The position numbers were made by a program, and so were the translations under genes. Under the pieces are notes generated by a model. The model did no database searches and had not been told where the DNA came from. It saw nothing but the letters and a program-made list of their open reading frames with translations. Positions 33,188-42,345 of a stretch of DNA of 50,486 nt are shown here, one piece after another. How positions within the stretch are numbered: the stretch's first letter is position 1; each line of letters starts with the position of its first letter. Origin of the DNA: Limnohabitans sp. G3-2 (GTDB lineage Bacteria > Pseudomonadota > Gammaproteobacteria > Burkholderiales > Burkholderiaceae_C); NCBI RefSeq assembly GCF_002778275.1, contig NZ_NESG01000010.1, positions 1-50,486 on the forward strand, in the 5' to 3' direction.

Positions 33188-35485
33188 TCAATGAATAGGC
33201 GGATGTGCGCGGCCCATCGTGGCATCCAAGGCGAATGATAACGAGACTTGAGCGCCTTGGATTTCGCCATCTTGCAAGGTGTTGCCCAGTTCAATTTTGG
33301 CCGCATGTTCATCGGCAATTTTCTTGACCACCGCCAAGCCCAAACCCGTGCCTTTGGCCTTGGTGGTGACATAGGGCTCGAAGGCTCGCTTGAGGATATT
33401 GGGCTCAAAACCGGGGCCTGTATCGGTCACCGTCAAACGGACACGCCGACGGGCTTCCAGCCACTCTGTACGCAAGCCCACGCTTGCGTTTTGCGGCACC
33501 AGTCCCTTGATCTCGCAGGCGTCTTGGGCGTTTTGCAAGAGGTTGTGAATGACTTGCCTGAGTTGCTGCGCATCCCCCATGATGGGCGGGCACGCAGGAT
33601 CGAGGTCAGTGACCACCACGGCACGGCGCTCTTGATCGGTCGGCTCATTGGCATACAAGACCATCAAGTCGGCAATCAAGTCATTGAGCTGTACGGGCTG
33701 CAACTCGGCAGATGGCAAGCGGGCATAGTCACGAAACTCATTGACCAAGCGCTTCATGGCATCCACTTGGTCCACGATGGTCTTGACCGATTTGTGGAGC
33801 ACGGCGTCGTCTTGCGCGTCGAGTTTTCCGATGAGTTTTCGCTGCAGGCGCTCTGCCGACAACTGAATGGGGGTCAAGGGGTTTTTGATCTCATGGGCCA
33901 GTCGCCTGGCCACTTCACCCCAAGCTTGAGCGCGTTCCGCCGAAACGATTTCCGAAATGTCGTCAAACACCAAGAGGCGCATGCCGTCCGGCAACAAAGC
34001 ACCACGGGCCAACAAGGTGACCGCCGTCTCTGTCAAACCTTGTCCTGTGGCGTGGATTTCAAACGACTTTTGCCAATGGTCGAGCTCATGGGCGTCCTTG
34101 TCCACTCGCAGCAAGGCGAATTGCTCGGCCACACCCTTGGCAAACGTCTCCAGGCTCGGCAAGCTGAGCAGGGGGAGCCCCTGGTGCGCGGCCACGGGCA
34201 CGCGCAAAATGCGCGTCGCGCCAGGGTTGGCCGATTGGATCACGCCTTGGGCATCGAGCACCATGACACCCGCCGTCAAATTGTCCAAAATGGTCTGCAA
34301 ATTGCCACGTGCGGTGTCCAGCTGGAGCAAGCTGCGCTGCACATGGGTGCGGGCATCGAGCAATTGCTGCGTCATGGCCGCAAACGAGCGGGTCAAACCA
34401 CCCAGTTCATCTTTGCCCTGCAAAGCAAGCTTGGGCGTCAAATCGCCAGAAGCCACCTGCCGCATGCCCAAGGCCAACAGCAACAAAGGGCGTGCCAGTT
34501 GGTTGCCCAGCAACACGGCCAACAAAATGGCCCCCAGCACGGCCAAAAAAAGACTGAGGGTCAACGTGCCAATGTACATGCGCCGCAAGCCATCTCGGGC
34601 CAAAGCGCGCTCTTGGTACTCGCTGTAAGCGGCTTGCACCTCCAAGGCGTTGTTGACCAAGGTGGGCGGGAGCTCTTGCGTCAACTGCAAGAAGCGGCGG
34701 TCTTCTTCAAAGGAGAGTCCTGCTTGGGGCAGCAACACCAACACTTTGATGCGCCCTTGGTCTGCACCGGGTGTGCTGTCGTCAAAGCCCTCGACCCACT
34801 CCACGCGTCCTTTTTGTCGCGCGTCCTTGATTTGCTGAGTGGGCGGGCGCTCAGGACGGATTTGGAATCGGGACTGCCCAGCGCTGGCCACCATGCGGCC
34901 ACTGGCGGTCCACAACACGGCATCCGAGACACCGAGTTGCTCTCTCATTTTTTCAAGGGCAATGCCGGCGCTCACATCGGGCACATCGCTCAACTGCGTG
35001 GCGGCCACACGCGCTTGCTTGGACAGGTCCGAGCTCAGCGTGTCCAAGGTCGCACGCCCCAAGTTGAGGCCCGCCACCAAAGCAGCCTCCACTTTGACGT
35101 CGAACCAACTTTCGATGGAGCGCGAGACAAATTGGTAGGACACCACATAAATCAGCAAGCCAGGTATCACCCCCACCAAGGCGAATATGCCGGCCAACTT
35201 GACCAGCAAGCGCGCCCCGAATTGGCCACGTTTGAGCCGCAGCAACAGACGGACCGCGCCCCACAAGATGGTGACCAGCAAACCGCTGGCCACAATGGCG
35301 TTGACCAAAGCCAACCATTCGTAATTTTGGTTGTAGCTTTCGCGGTTGCCCGTGGCCTGGGTCATCAAGACCAACAAGCCCAAACCAATCACCACCACGG
35401 CCAGTGAACCCAAACCCAACAGCCAACGGCTGGTGCGAGAGGCCGCCTGTGCCTGTTTTTCCGAACGCTTGGTCAAGCCCCGCAT
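33188..35485 (-). CDS. ntrY: NtrY sensor histidine kinase
   Basis: 765 residues. Two N-terminal membrane segments (about 20-45, 55-78) and a third (about 90-115) precede a large periplasmic region. A further segment near 300-325 leads to HAMP (about 325-380), a PAS domain (NLTAGVMVLDAQGVIQSANPGATRIL), HisKA with His531 in RRLAHEIKNPLTPIQLSAERLQRK, and HATPase with N box HNLLQNAQDACE and G boxes DTGPGF and KGTGLGLAVVKKI. NtrY kinases sense nitrogen or redox-related cues in other proteobacteria and phosphorylate NtrX. It overlaps or abuts DUF4390 (one base gap), so it belongs to the rsmB-DUF4390-ntrYX operon typical of Burkholderiales. Confidence 0.94.
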   Translation of the reverse strand: MRGLTKRSEKQAQAASRTSRWLLGLGSLAVVVIGLGLLVLMTQATGNRESYNQNYEWLALVNAIVASGLLVTILWGAVRLLLRLKRGQFGARLLVKLAGIFALVGVIPGLLIYVVSYQFVSRSIESWFDVKVEAALVAGLNLGRATLDTLSSDLSKQARVAATQLSDVPDVSAGIALEKMREQLGVSDAVLWTASGRMVASAGQSRFQIRPERPPTQQIKDARQKGRVEWVEGFDDSTPGADQGRIKVLVLLPQAGLSFEEDRRFLQLTQELPPTLVNNALEVQAAYSEYQERALARDGLRRMYIGTLTLSLFLAVLGAILLAVLLGNQLARPLLLLALGMRQVASGDLTPKLALQGKDELGGLTRSFAAMTQQLLDARTHVQRSLLQLDTARGNLQTILDNLTAGVMVLDAQGVIQSANPGATRILRVPVAAHQGLPLLSLPSLETFAKGVAEQFALLRVDKDAHELDHWQKSFEIHATGQGLTETAVTLLARGALLPDGMRLLVFDDISEIVSAERAQAWGEVARRLAHEIKNPLTPIQLSAERLQRKLIGKLDAQDDAVLHKSVKTIVDQVDAMKRLVNEFRDYARLPSAELQPVQLNDLIADLMVLYANEPTDQERRAVVVTDLDPACPPIMGDAQQLRQVIHNLLQNAQDACEIKGLVPQNASVGLRTEWLEARRRVRLTVTDTGPGFEPNILKRAFEPYVTTKAKGTGLGLAVVKKIADEHAAKIELGNTLQDGEIQGAQVSLSFALDATMGRAHPPIH

Positions 35486-35486
35486 T

Positions 35487-36122
35487 TCAGCGCACCATGT
35501 CAGCCGTCAAGCGAATTTGTCTGGCCACCGACAAGGACCATTCGGTCTGGTTGCCTGCCGCAATCTGAAACGGGCGTGGCAATTGGGACATGTCCAGCCA
35601 AAACCGGTAGTTGATGTATTGGCGTGTGTCCGGCGGCAAATCGGCCATGTCGGCGATTTTCCAACCCGATTGACGTCGAATCACCGCCAATGCGTCGGGC
35701 AGATTTTCGAAACTTTGTGAAATGCTACCGGCCAGGCCCCCACTGGAGATCGGCTCATTGGAAACATTCAAACGCCAACGGCGTGTCAGGGGCTGGAAGG
35801 CCAATCGGTAGTAACGGCTGGCCGTGCCCACTTTGCGGTCCGACCAGTACCAGCGGTCACGCATGACCTCCGCTTCGGCCACAAAATGGACCGCCAGGCC
35901 TTTGATCAAAGCGTCCTCGACTGCGGGCGCCAGTTCCAGCTTGAGCTGGGTGGTCAAATAGAGTGCGGCATCCCTGCGCTCAGGACGAAGCTCCGTCAAC
36001 TCCGCCACAGAGTTCTGCGCCCATGCCACAGACGCAAGCAAAAGCCAGGCCCCCAGGACCCAGCTTCCCCACCGCCGAGGTTCAACCTTGGCGCTTTTCC
36101 AGCAGTGCGTAATAAAACCCAT
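35487..36122 (-). CDS. DUF4390 protein, predicted exported
   Basis: About 211 residues from the ATG at 36122; a GTG at 36131 is possible. A signal peptide or anchor (SWVLGAWLLLASVAWAQ) is followed by a beta-rich domain with the family pattern LYLTTQLKLELAPAVEDALIKGLAVHFVAEAEV and YWSDRKVGTASRYYRLAFQPLTRRWRL. The function of DUF4390 is unknown; it is nearly always encoded between rsmB and ntrY in betaproteobacteria. The start lies inside the last 40 bases of rsmB, and the stop is one base before ntrY, so translation is coupled on both sides. The periplasmic location suggests a role with the sensor kinase, which is inference. Confidence 0.87.
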   Translation of the reverse strand: MGFITHCWKSAKVEPRRWGSWVLGAWLLLASVAWAQNSVAELTELRPERRDAALYLTTQLKLELAPAVEDALIKGLAVHFVAEAEVMRDRWYWSDRKVGTASRYYRLAFQPLTRRWRLNVSNEPISSGGLAGSISQSFENLPDALAVIRRQSGWKIADMADLPPDTRQYINYRFWLDMSQLPRPFQIAAGNQTEWSLSVARQIRLTADMVR

Positions 36123-37437
36123 CGTGTTCACCCAAGGGATTGTGATCGACTGGCAAGCCTGCCGGGGGCTGACCGGGTATCAAATGCCCAGGAGAGGGCC
36201 GTAAATGGGCATCGGTGTTGCGTTGAAGAAACGCTTGCACTGTTTCATCGCCCTCGGCCTTGAACACAGAGCAAGTGCAATACAGCAGTCGACCGCCGGG
36301 CTTGAGCAAAGGCCACAGTGCCTTGAGCAACATGGCTTGCGTTTTGGCCAACTGGCCGCTGTCGGTGGGTCTGCGCAACCAGCGCACGTCGGGGTGTCTG
36401 CGCACGATGCCAGATGCCGTGCACGGCGCGTCCAGCAAGATGGCATCAAAGGCTTGCCCATTCCACCAGTCCGCAGGCTGGCCTGCATCTGCGGCCATCA
36501 CCTGCCCTTGCACGCCCAAGCGCCGCAGGTTTTGGTGAATGCGTTCGCAACGCGAAGCATCGACATCCAGCGCCACCACGCTGGCCTTGGGGCAGAGCTC
36601 CAACAAATGCCCGGTTTTGCCACCCGGTGCAGCGCAAGCATCCAAAATCCGCCATTCGGCTTGCTTGTCCAAGCCCTGCATCAACAAAGGTGCGGCCAAT
36701 TGTGCGGCGGCGTCTTGCACCGATACATGGCCTTCAGAAAAGCCCGGCAAGTGCTGAACGGGCAAGGCTTTGCCCAACTGCAAACCGTGATCGCCCACCG
36801 CTTGAGAGGGCACACCCAGCGCATCGAGCTTCTTTTTGTAGTCCGCCACCCCTTGGTGCTGGGTGTTCACCCGCAGCGTCATGGGTGCTGGGGTCTGGGC
36901 CAGGGTCAGCAGCGTCTGCCAATGCAAGGGGTGGTCTGCCTGCAAGCGCTCAACCCACCACCGCGGGTGGTTCCATTGCGCTTGAACATCTGTGTCTGTA
37001 CGCTGCACCAAGGCTTCGCGCTCGCGCATGAAACGGCGCAAACAGGCGTTCACAAACCCGCTTTGCGCTTGCGTGCTTCGCTGTTGGCGAGCGGCCTCCA
37101 CCGCTTGGTTGACCAAGGTGTGGATGGGGTAAACCGCATCGGCATCACGCCAGCACAAGGCCAAGGCACTGCAGAGCAAGGCATCAACGGCTGGTGGCGG
37201 TGTTTTGCTGGCCAGGCATTGCCTCAAAGCCGTGGCACGCCCCAAATGTCTGAGCACCTGAAAACTCAAGGCTTGCACGCCGGGTCGCAGTTCGGCAGGA
37301 ACGCTTTCCAGTTGCGCCGTGAGCGAGCGCCCTTGCCGGGTCGCCTGCACAGCCGCTGCCGTCGATTGAAGCAAACGCCACAGTGGGGCCGATTGACCCT
37401 GCATGGTGTGTGCGTGGATGGTGTCGTTTTGTTTCAT
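36082..37437 (-). CDS. rsmB: 16S rRNA (cytosine-967-C5)-methyltransferase
   Basis: 451 residues. The N-terminal ~140 residues form a NusB-like RNA-binding domain (YPIHTLVNQAVEAARQQ, SGFVNACLRRF). The C-terminal Rossmann domain has the SAM motif ILDACAAPGGKTGHLLEL and both catalytic Cys motifs, LDAPCTASGIVRRHPD and LLYCTCSVFKAEGDE, as needed for m5C formation. It methylates C967 of 16S rRNA. First gene of a leftward operon with DUF4390, ntrY and ntrX; the LemA-like gene ends 19 bp upstream on the same strand. Confidence 0.95.
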   Translation of the reverse strand: MKQNDTIHAHTMQGQSAPLWRLLQSTAAAVQATRQGRSLTAQLESVPAELRPGVQALSFQVLRHLGRATALRQCLASKTPPPAVDALLCSALALCWRDADAVYPIHTLVNQAVEAARQQRSTQAQSGFVNACLRRFMREREALVQRTDTDVQAQWNHPRWWVERLQADHPLHWQTLLTLAQTPAPMTLRVNTQHQGVADYKKKLDALGVPSQAVGDHGLQLGKALPVQHLPGFSEGHVSVQDAAAQLAAPLLMQGLDKQAEWRILDACAAPGGKTGHLLELCPKASVVALDVDASRCERIHQNLRRLGVQGQVMAADAGQPADWWNGQAFDAILLDAPCTASGIVRRHPDVRWLRRPTDSGQLAKTQAMLLKALWPLLKPGGRLLYCTCSVFKAEGDETVQAFLQRNTDAHLRPSPGHLIPGQPPAGLPVDHNPLGEHDGFYYALLEKRQG

Positions 37438-37456
37438 CGTTGACTTCGGTCAGGCG

Positions 37457-38005
37457 TCAGCTCACGCCCACCGACAGATCCATTTTGGTGGCGGGCTGCA
37501 GGCCCAAGCGCCTGCCAAGCCACGCTGCGGGCGGCATGGCCAAGGCGTCGTTATAAGCCACCACCGCCACATGGTATGGAATCAAAGCAGCAGGCAAAGT
37601 TTGCCGCATCCGGTTCAGCGCAATCTCCAGATCGGGTTTGATGGCCTCGTTGTCTTTTTGCAGCAACGCCCGAATTTCGAGCACCACCTTGTGGTGAAGT
37701 GCCAGCACTTGCTTTTGCCCCTCGACCGCCAGCGGCTGCAAACGGGCCTGAAGCAAGGCTTCCACCAGTTCATCACAGGCCGATTGCAGGGTTTGGAGTT
37801 CGCCCTCTGCTTCGGTGAGCGACGTGTGCAGCGATTGGCGTGCCGCGATGCCGCCTTGCAGCCGAACCAGCAAGCGCAACCAAACGGCATCCACACTGCC
37901 CCACTGGCGAACCACTTCGGCGCGCAATCGCACCAGACGGTTGTGTGCCCCCACTGCCCAGAACAAGGCCATCGCCATCAGCACGCCAAAGATCAACGCT
38001 TCCAT
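37457..38005 (-). CDS. LemA-like protein
   Basis: 182 residues. One N-terminal membrane anchor (about 3-20, EALIFGVLMAMALFWAV) is followed by a long helical domain. NRLVRLRAEVVRQWGSVDAVWLRLLVRL near the start, and YNDALAMPPAAWLGRRLGLQPA near the end, match the LemA pattern (the YN...P motif before a membrane-proximal Phe/Leu-rich end). LemA proteins are helical bundles exposed to the periplasm with unknown function. It may be co-transcribed with rsmB (19 bp gap). The rpoC terminator lies about 30 bp upstream. Confidence 0.82.
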   Translation of the reverse strand: MEALIFGVLMAMALFWAVGAHNRLVRLRAEVVRQWGSVDAVWLRLLVRLQGGIAARQSLHTSLTEAEGELQTLQSACDELVEALLQARLQPLAVEGQKQVLALHHKVVLEIRALLQKDNEAIKPDLEIALNRMRQTLPAALIPYHVAVVAYNDALAMPPAAWLGRRLGLQPATKMDLSVGVS

Positions 38006-38032
38006 GCCCGCACCCTTGTTGAACCTTCACCA

Positions 38033-38072
38033 TAAAAACAGCCCCTGACCGCAAAACGGTGCAGGGGCTGTT
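38033..38072 (-). terminator. Intrinsic terminator after rpoC
   Basis: On the minus strand, an 11-bp stem AACAGCCCCTG/CAGGGGCTGTT with a 14-base loop ends in TTTTTA. It lies 36 bp past the rpoC stop and closes the ribosomal-protein/RNA polymerase supercluster. Confidence 0.92.
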
Positions 38073-38107
38073 CACACCGTTCACCTTTTAACGGGTGAAC
38101 GCATCAC

Positions 38108-41100
38108 TCAGACGGCTTCGCCAGCATCGGTGACAGTGTCTTCCGCCGACTCGCCCGCCAGGTCCGCTGCTTCTGCATCGGCAATGGCTTTGCGCTCGGC
38201 GTCGTCCATGGCGTCCTTGACAGCACGGGCCTTGTGATAAGCCAGACCTGTACCTGCAGGAATCAAACGGCCCACGATCACGTTTTCCTTCAGACCACGC
38301 AGCTCGTCGCGCTTGCCCATGATGGCCGCTTCGGTCAACACACGGGTCGTTTCCTGGAAGGAAGCGGCCGAGATGAACGAATCGGTCGACAAAGAAGCCT
38401 TGGTGATACCCAGCAACAAGTTGCTGAATGTCGCAGGGATCTTGCCTTCGGCTTGCAAGGCATCGTTGGTGTTGAGCATTTCGGAACGTTCGACTTGCTC
38501 ACCCGAGATGTAGGTGGACTCTCCAATGTTCTCGACCACCACACGGCGCAACATCTGACGAACAATCACTTCGATGTGCTTGTCGTTGATCTTCACGCCC
38601 TGCAAGCGGTAAACGTCCTGCACTTCGTCCACGATGTAACGGGCCAACTCTTCGATGCCCAACAAGCGCAGGATGTCTTGTGGGTCGGCTGGGCCGTCCA
38701 CAATGCTTTCGCCCTTGTTGACCACTTGGCCTTCGTGCACCAGGATGTTCTTCTCTTTAGGGATCAGCTCATCCCAGACCTTGCCTTCAGGGTCAGTGAT
38801 CTGCAAACGGACCTTGCCTTTGGTCTCTTTACCAAACGACACGGTACCGGTGATCTCGGCCAGCATGCCTTTGTCTTTGGGCGTACGGGCTTCGAACAGC
38901 TCGGCCACACGGGGCAAACCGCCGGTAATGTCTCGGGTCTTCTGACCTTCCACAGGGATACGGGCCAGCACTTCGCCTGGGCCCACGTCCATGCCGTCGC
39001 GCACCTGGATCAGCGAGCCGATCTGGAAGCCAATCGTCACCGAGTGGTCGGTGCCGGGGATCTTGACTTCTTTGCCTGCTGCATCGATCAACTTCACCTG
39101 TGGACGGATGACCTTGGCCGCACCACGGCGCTTGGGGTCAATGACCACCAGAGTGGACAAACCCGTCACCTCGTCGAGCTGCTTGGCCACGGTCAGGCCT
39201 TCTTCGACGTTCTCGAACTTCACCTGACCGGCGAATTCAGTGATGATCGGGCGGGTCAATGGGTCCCAGTTGGCCAAAATGGTGCCGGCCTTGATGGTCT
39301 GGTCGGCTTTGATCGACAAGATGGCACCGTAGGGCACTTTGTGGCGCTCGCGCTCACGGCCGTGCTCGGTGATGACGATTTCGCCAGAACGGGAAATCAC
39401 CACCAACTCACCTTTGGTGTTGGTCACGTAACGCATCGTGGCATTGAAGCCGATGGTGCCGTTGGACTTGGCTTCCACGCTGGAGGCCACCGCCGCACGC
39501 GAAGCCGCGCCACCAATGTGGAAGGTACGCATGGTCAGCTGGGTACCGGGTTCACCGATGGACTGGGCAGCGATCACGCCGACAGCTTCACCGTTGTTGA
39601 CCAGGCCACCACGGCCCAAATCGCGGCCGTAGCACTTGGCACACAGGCCAAAGCGTGTTTCGCAAGTCAGTGCGGTGCGCACTTTGACTTCGTCCACACC
39701 CGCGATTTCCAGCTCCTCGATGAGGTCTTCGTCGAGCATCACGCCCGCTTGGGCCAACACCGCGCGGTTTTCTGGATGCAACACATCTTCGGCCACCGTG
39801 CGGCCCAAGATGCGGTCACGCAGAGATTCGATGACTTCACCGCCTTCAACGATGGCGCGCATCAGCGAACCATCCGAGGTGCCGCAATCGAGCTCGGTCA
39901 CGACCAAGTCTTGCGTCACGTCCACCAAACGACGGGTCAGGTAACCCGAGTTGGCGGTCTTCAAAGCCGTGTCGGCCAGACCTTTACGCGCACCGTGTGT
40001 CGAGATGAAGTACTGCAACACGTTCAGACCTTCACGGAAGTTCGCCGTGATGGGGGTCTCGATGATGGAGCCGTCAGGCTTGGCCATCAGACCCCGCATA
40101 CCGGCCAACTGGCGGATCTGCGCGGCAGAACCACGGGCACCGGAGTCGGCCATCATGTAAATCGAGTTGAACGATTCCTGATCGACTTCGTTGCCATGGC
40201 GGTCAATGGTCTTCTCTTTGCGCAGTTGGTCCATCATCACCTTGGAGACGACGTCACCCGCTTTGCCCCAGATGTCCACCACCTTGTTGTAGCGCTCGCC
40301 AGCGGTCACCAGACCCGAGACGTATTGCTGCTCGATGTCTTTGACTTCTTTCTCGGCCGCTTCGATGATGGCGGGCTTTTCTGGCGGCACCAACATGTCG
40401 TCGATGCCGATCGAGATGCCGGCACGTGTGGCCAAACGGAAACCGTTTTGCAACAGTTTGTCGGCGAACACCACGGTCTCTTTCAAGCCGCACTTGCGGA
40501 AAGACGTGTTGATCAGCTTGGAGATTTCCTTCTTCTTCAGCGCCTTGTTCAGGTTGGAGAAAGGCAAGCCTTTGGGCAGGATTTCCGACAGCAAGGCGCG
40601 GCCCACAGTGGTTTCCACCATCGACACGGACGAGGTGAATTCACCCGTCGCTTTGTCTTTGGTCCACTCGGTCATGCGCACGTTGATCTTGGCCGTCAAC
40701 TCGACAGCGTTGGCGTCCAAGGCGCGCTGCACTTCACCGATGTCGGAGAAGATCAAGCCTTCGCCCTTGGCGTTGATGCGGTCGCGGGTCGCGTAGTACA
40801 AACCCAGCACCACGTCTTGCGAGGGCACAATCGATGGTTCGCCAGATGCAGGGAACAAGATGTTGTTCGAAGCCAGCATCAAGGTGCGGGCTTCCATTTG
40901 CGCTTCCACCGACAAAGGCACGTGAACGGCCATCTGGTCACCGTCGAAGTCGGCGTTGAAGGCCGCGCAAACGAGGGGGTGCAACTGAATGGCTTTGCCT
41001 TCGATCAGCAAGGGCTCAAACGCCTGAATACCCAAACGGTGCAGCGTAGGCGCACGGTTGAGCATCACGGGGTGCTCTTTGATGACCTCTTCCAAGATGT

Positions 41101-42322
41101 CCCACACCACGGGAGTGCCGGCTTCAACTTCTTTCTTGGCGGCCTTGATGGTGGTCGCGATGCCCATGGCTTCAAGACGCGCAAAGATGAACGGCTTGAA
41201 CAACTCGATGGCCATCAACTTGGGCAAACCGCACTGGTGCAGTTTGAGTGTTGGACCGACGGTAATGACCGAACGACCAGAGTAGTCGACGCGCTTGCCC
41301 AGCAAGTTTTGACGGAAACGACCGCTCTTGCCTTTGATCATGTCGGCCAAAGACTTCAGGGCGCGCTTGTTGGCGCCGGTCATGGCCTTGCCGCGACGGC
41401 CGTTGTCCAGCAAGCTGTCCACGGCTTCTTGCAGCATGCGCTTTTCGTTGCGCGCAATGATCTCGGGCGCCTTCAATTCCAGCAAACGGCGCAGGCGGCT
41501 GTTGCGGTTGATGACACGGCGGTACAAGTCGTTCAGATCGGAAGTCGCAAAGCGACCGCCATCCAGCGGCACCAATGGACGCAAGTCCGGTGGCAACACG
41601 GGCAGCACTTCGAGCACCATCCAACCGGGTTTGATGCCCGACTTCTTGAAGGCTTCCAGCACTTTGAGGCGCTTGGAGTTCTTCTTCACTTTGAGTTCGG
41701 AACCCGTCAAGTCACCGCGCAGGCGCTCGATCTCGCTTTCGATGTCAATGCCTTCGAGCAATTCGCGAATGCCTTCAGCGCCCATCTTGGCCGTGAATTC
41801 ATCGCCGTACTCTTTGACTTTGGCGTCATAGTCGTCTTCGGACATGATGCCGAATTTCTTCAGCGGGGTCATGCCGGGATCGGTCACGACATACGCTTCA
41901 AAGTACAGCACGCGTTCGATATCGCGCAGCGTCATGTCGAGCACCAGGCCCAAACGCGACGGCAAAGACTTCAGGAACCAGATGTGGGCGCAAGGCGCAG
42001 CCAGATCGATGTGGCCCATGCGCTCGCGACGCACTTTGGTTTGTGTGACTTCAACGCCGCACTTCTCGCAGATCACACCGCGGTGCTTGAGGCGTTTGTA
42101 CTTGCCGCACAAGCATTCGTAGTCTTTGATGGGGCCAAAAATCTTGGCGCAAAACAGACCGTCGCGCTCGGGCTTGAAGGTGCGGTAGTTGATGGTTTCC
42201 GGCTTTTTCACTTCACCGAAAGACCACGAACGGATCTTCTCGGGCGATGCCAGGCCGATGCGGATCGCATCGAAATGGTCATCGGGCGTGAACTGCTTGA
42301 ACAGGTCGAGTAGTGATTTCAT
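38108..42322 (-). CDS. rpoC: RNA polymerase beta' subunit
   Basis: 1404 residues, matching the E. coli length (1407). The N-terminal zinc site is [19 protein letters not shown] (about 70-88). The catalytic Mg-binding loop is NADFDGDQM (about 455-463), with the bridge-helix/trigger-loop region near [18 protein letters not shown]. The second zinc site is [16 protein letters not shown]. It forms the catalytic core with RpoB. An AAGGA site precedes the ATG, and rpoB ends 23 bp upstream, so both share a transcript. Only a non-conserved acidic tail ([20 protein letters not shown]) is added at the C-terminus. Confidence 0.99.
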   Translation of the reverse strand: MKSLLDLFKQFTPDDHFDAIRIGLASPEKIRSWSFGEVKKPETINYRTFKPERDGLFCAKIFGPIKDYECLCGKYKRLKHRGVICEKCGVEVTQTKVRRERMGHIDLAAPCAHIWFLKSLPSRLGLVLDMTLRDIERVLYFEAYVVTDPGMTPLKKFGIMSEDDYDAKVKEYGDEFTAKMGAEGIRELLEGIDIESEIERLRGDLTGSELKVKKNSKRLKVLEAFKKSGIKPGWMVLEVLPVLPPDLRPLVPLDGGRFATSDLNDLYRRVINRNSRLRRLLELKAPEIIARNEKRMLQEAVDSLLDNGRRGKAMTGANKRALKSLADMIKGKSGRFRQNLLGKRVDYSGRSVITVGPTLKLHQCGLPKLMAIELFKPFIFARLEAMGIATTIKAAKKEVEAGTPVVWDILEEVIKEHPVMLNRAPTLHRLGIQAFEPLLIEGKAIQLHPLVCAAFNADFDGDQMAVHVPLSVEAQMEARTLMLASNNILFPASGEPSIVPSQDVVLGLYYATRDRINAKGEGLIFSDIGEVQRALDANAVELTAKINVRMTEWTKDKATGEFTSSVSMVETTVGRALLSEILPKGLPFSNLNKALKKKEISKLINTSFRKCGLKETVVFADKLLQNGFRLATRAGISIGIDDMLVPPEKPAIIEAAEKEVKDIEQQYVSGLVTAGERYNKVVDIWGKAGDVVSKVMMDQLRKEKTIDRHGNEVDQESFNSIYMMADSGARGSAAQIRQLAGMRGLMAKPDGSIIETPITANFREGLNVLQYFISTHGARKGLADTALKTANSGYLTRRLVDVTQDLVVTELDCGTSDGSLMRAIVEGGEVIESLRDRILGRTVAEDVLHPENRAVLAQAGVMLDEDLIEELEIAGVDEVKVRTALTCETRFGLCAKCYGRDLGRGGLVNNGEAVGVIAAQSIGEPGTQLTMRTFHIGGAASRAAVASSVEAKSNGTIGFNATMRYVTNTKGELVVISRSGEIVITEHGRERERHKVPYGAILSIKADQTIKAGTILANWDPLTRPIITEFAGQVKFENVEEGLTVAKQLDEVTGLSTLVVIDPKRRGAAKVIRPQVKLIDAAGKEVKIPGTDHSVTIGFQIGSLIQVRDGMDVGPGEVLARIPVEGQKTRDITGGLPRVAELFEARTPKDKGMLAEITGTVSFGKETKGKVRLQITDPEGKVWDELIPKEKNILVHEGQVVNKGESIVDGPADPQDILRLLGIEELARYIVDEVQDVYRLQGVKINDKHIEVIVRQMLRRVVVENIGESTYISGEQVERSEMLNTNDALQAEGKIPATFSNLLLGITKASLSTDSFISAASFQETTRVLTEAAIMGKRDELRGLKENVIVGRLIPAGTGLAYHKARAVKDAMDDAERKAIADAEAADLAGESAEDTVTDAGEAV

Positions 42323-42345
42323 GGTTTAAATCCTTTGCCTGTGAA

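Noticed and set aside
33248..35407. A 719-codon plus-strand frame opposite ntrY
   Set aside because: Antisense shadow of ntrY; low-complexity composition, no motif and no ribosome-binding site.
38234..42313. A very long open frame (1359 codons) on the plus strand opposite rpoC
   Set aside because: It mirrors rpoC in the antisense frame and its peptide is His/Gln-rich without any domain. GC-rich third positions remove stops on the opposite strand.
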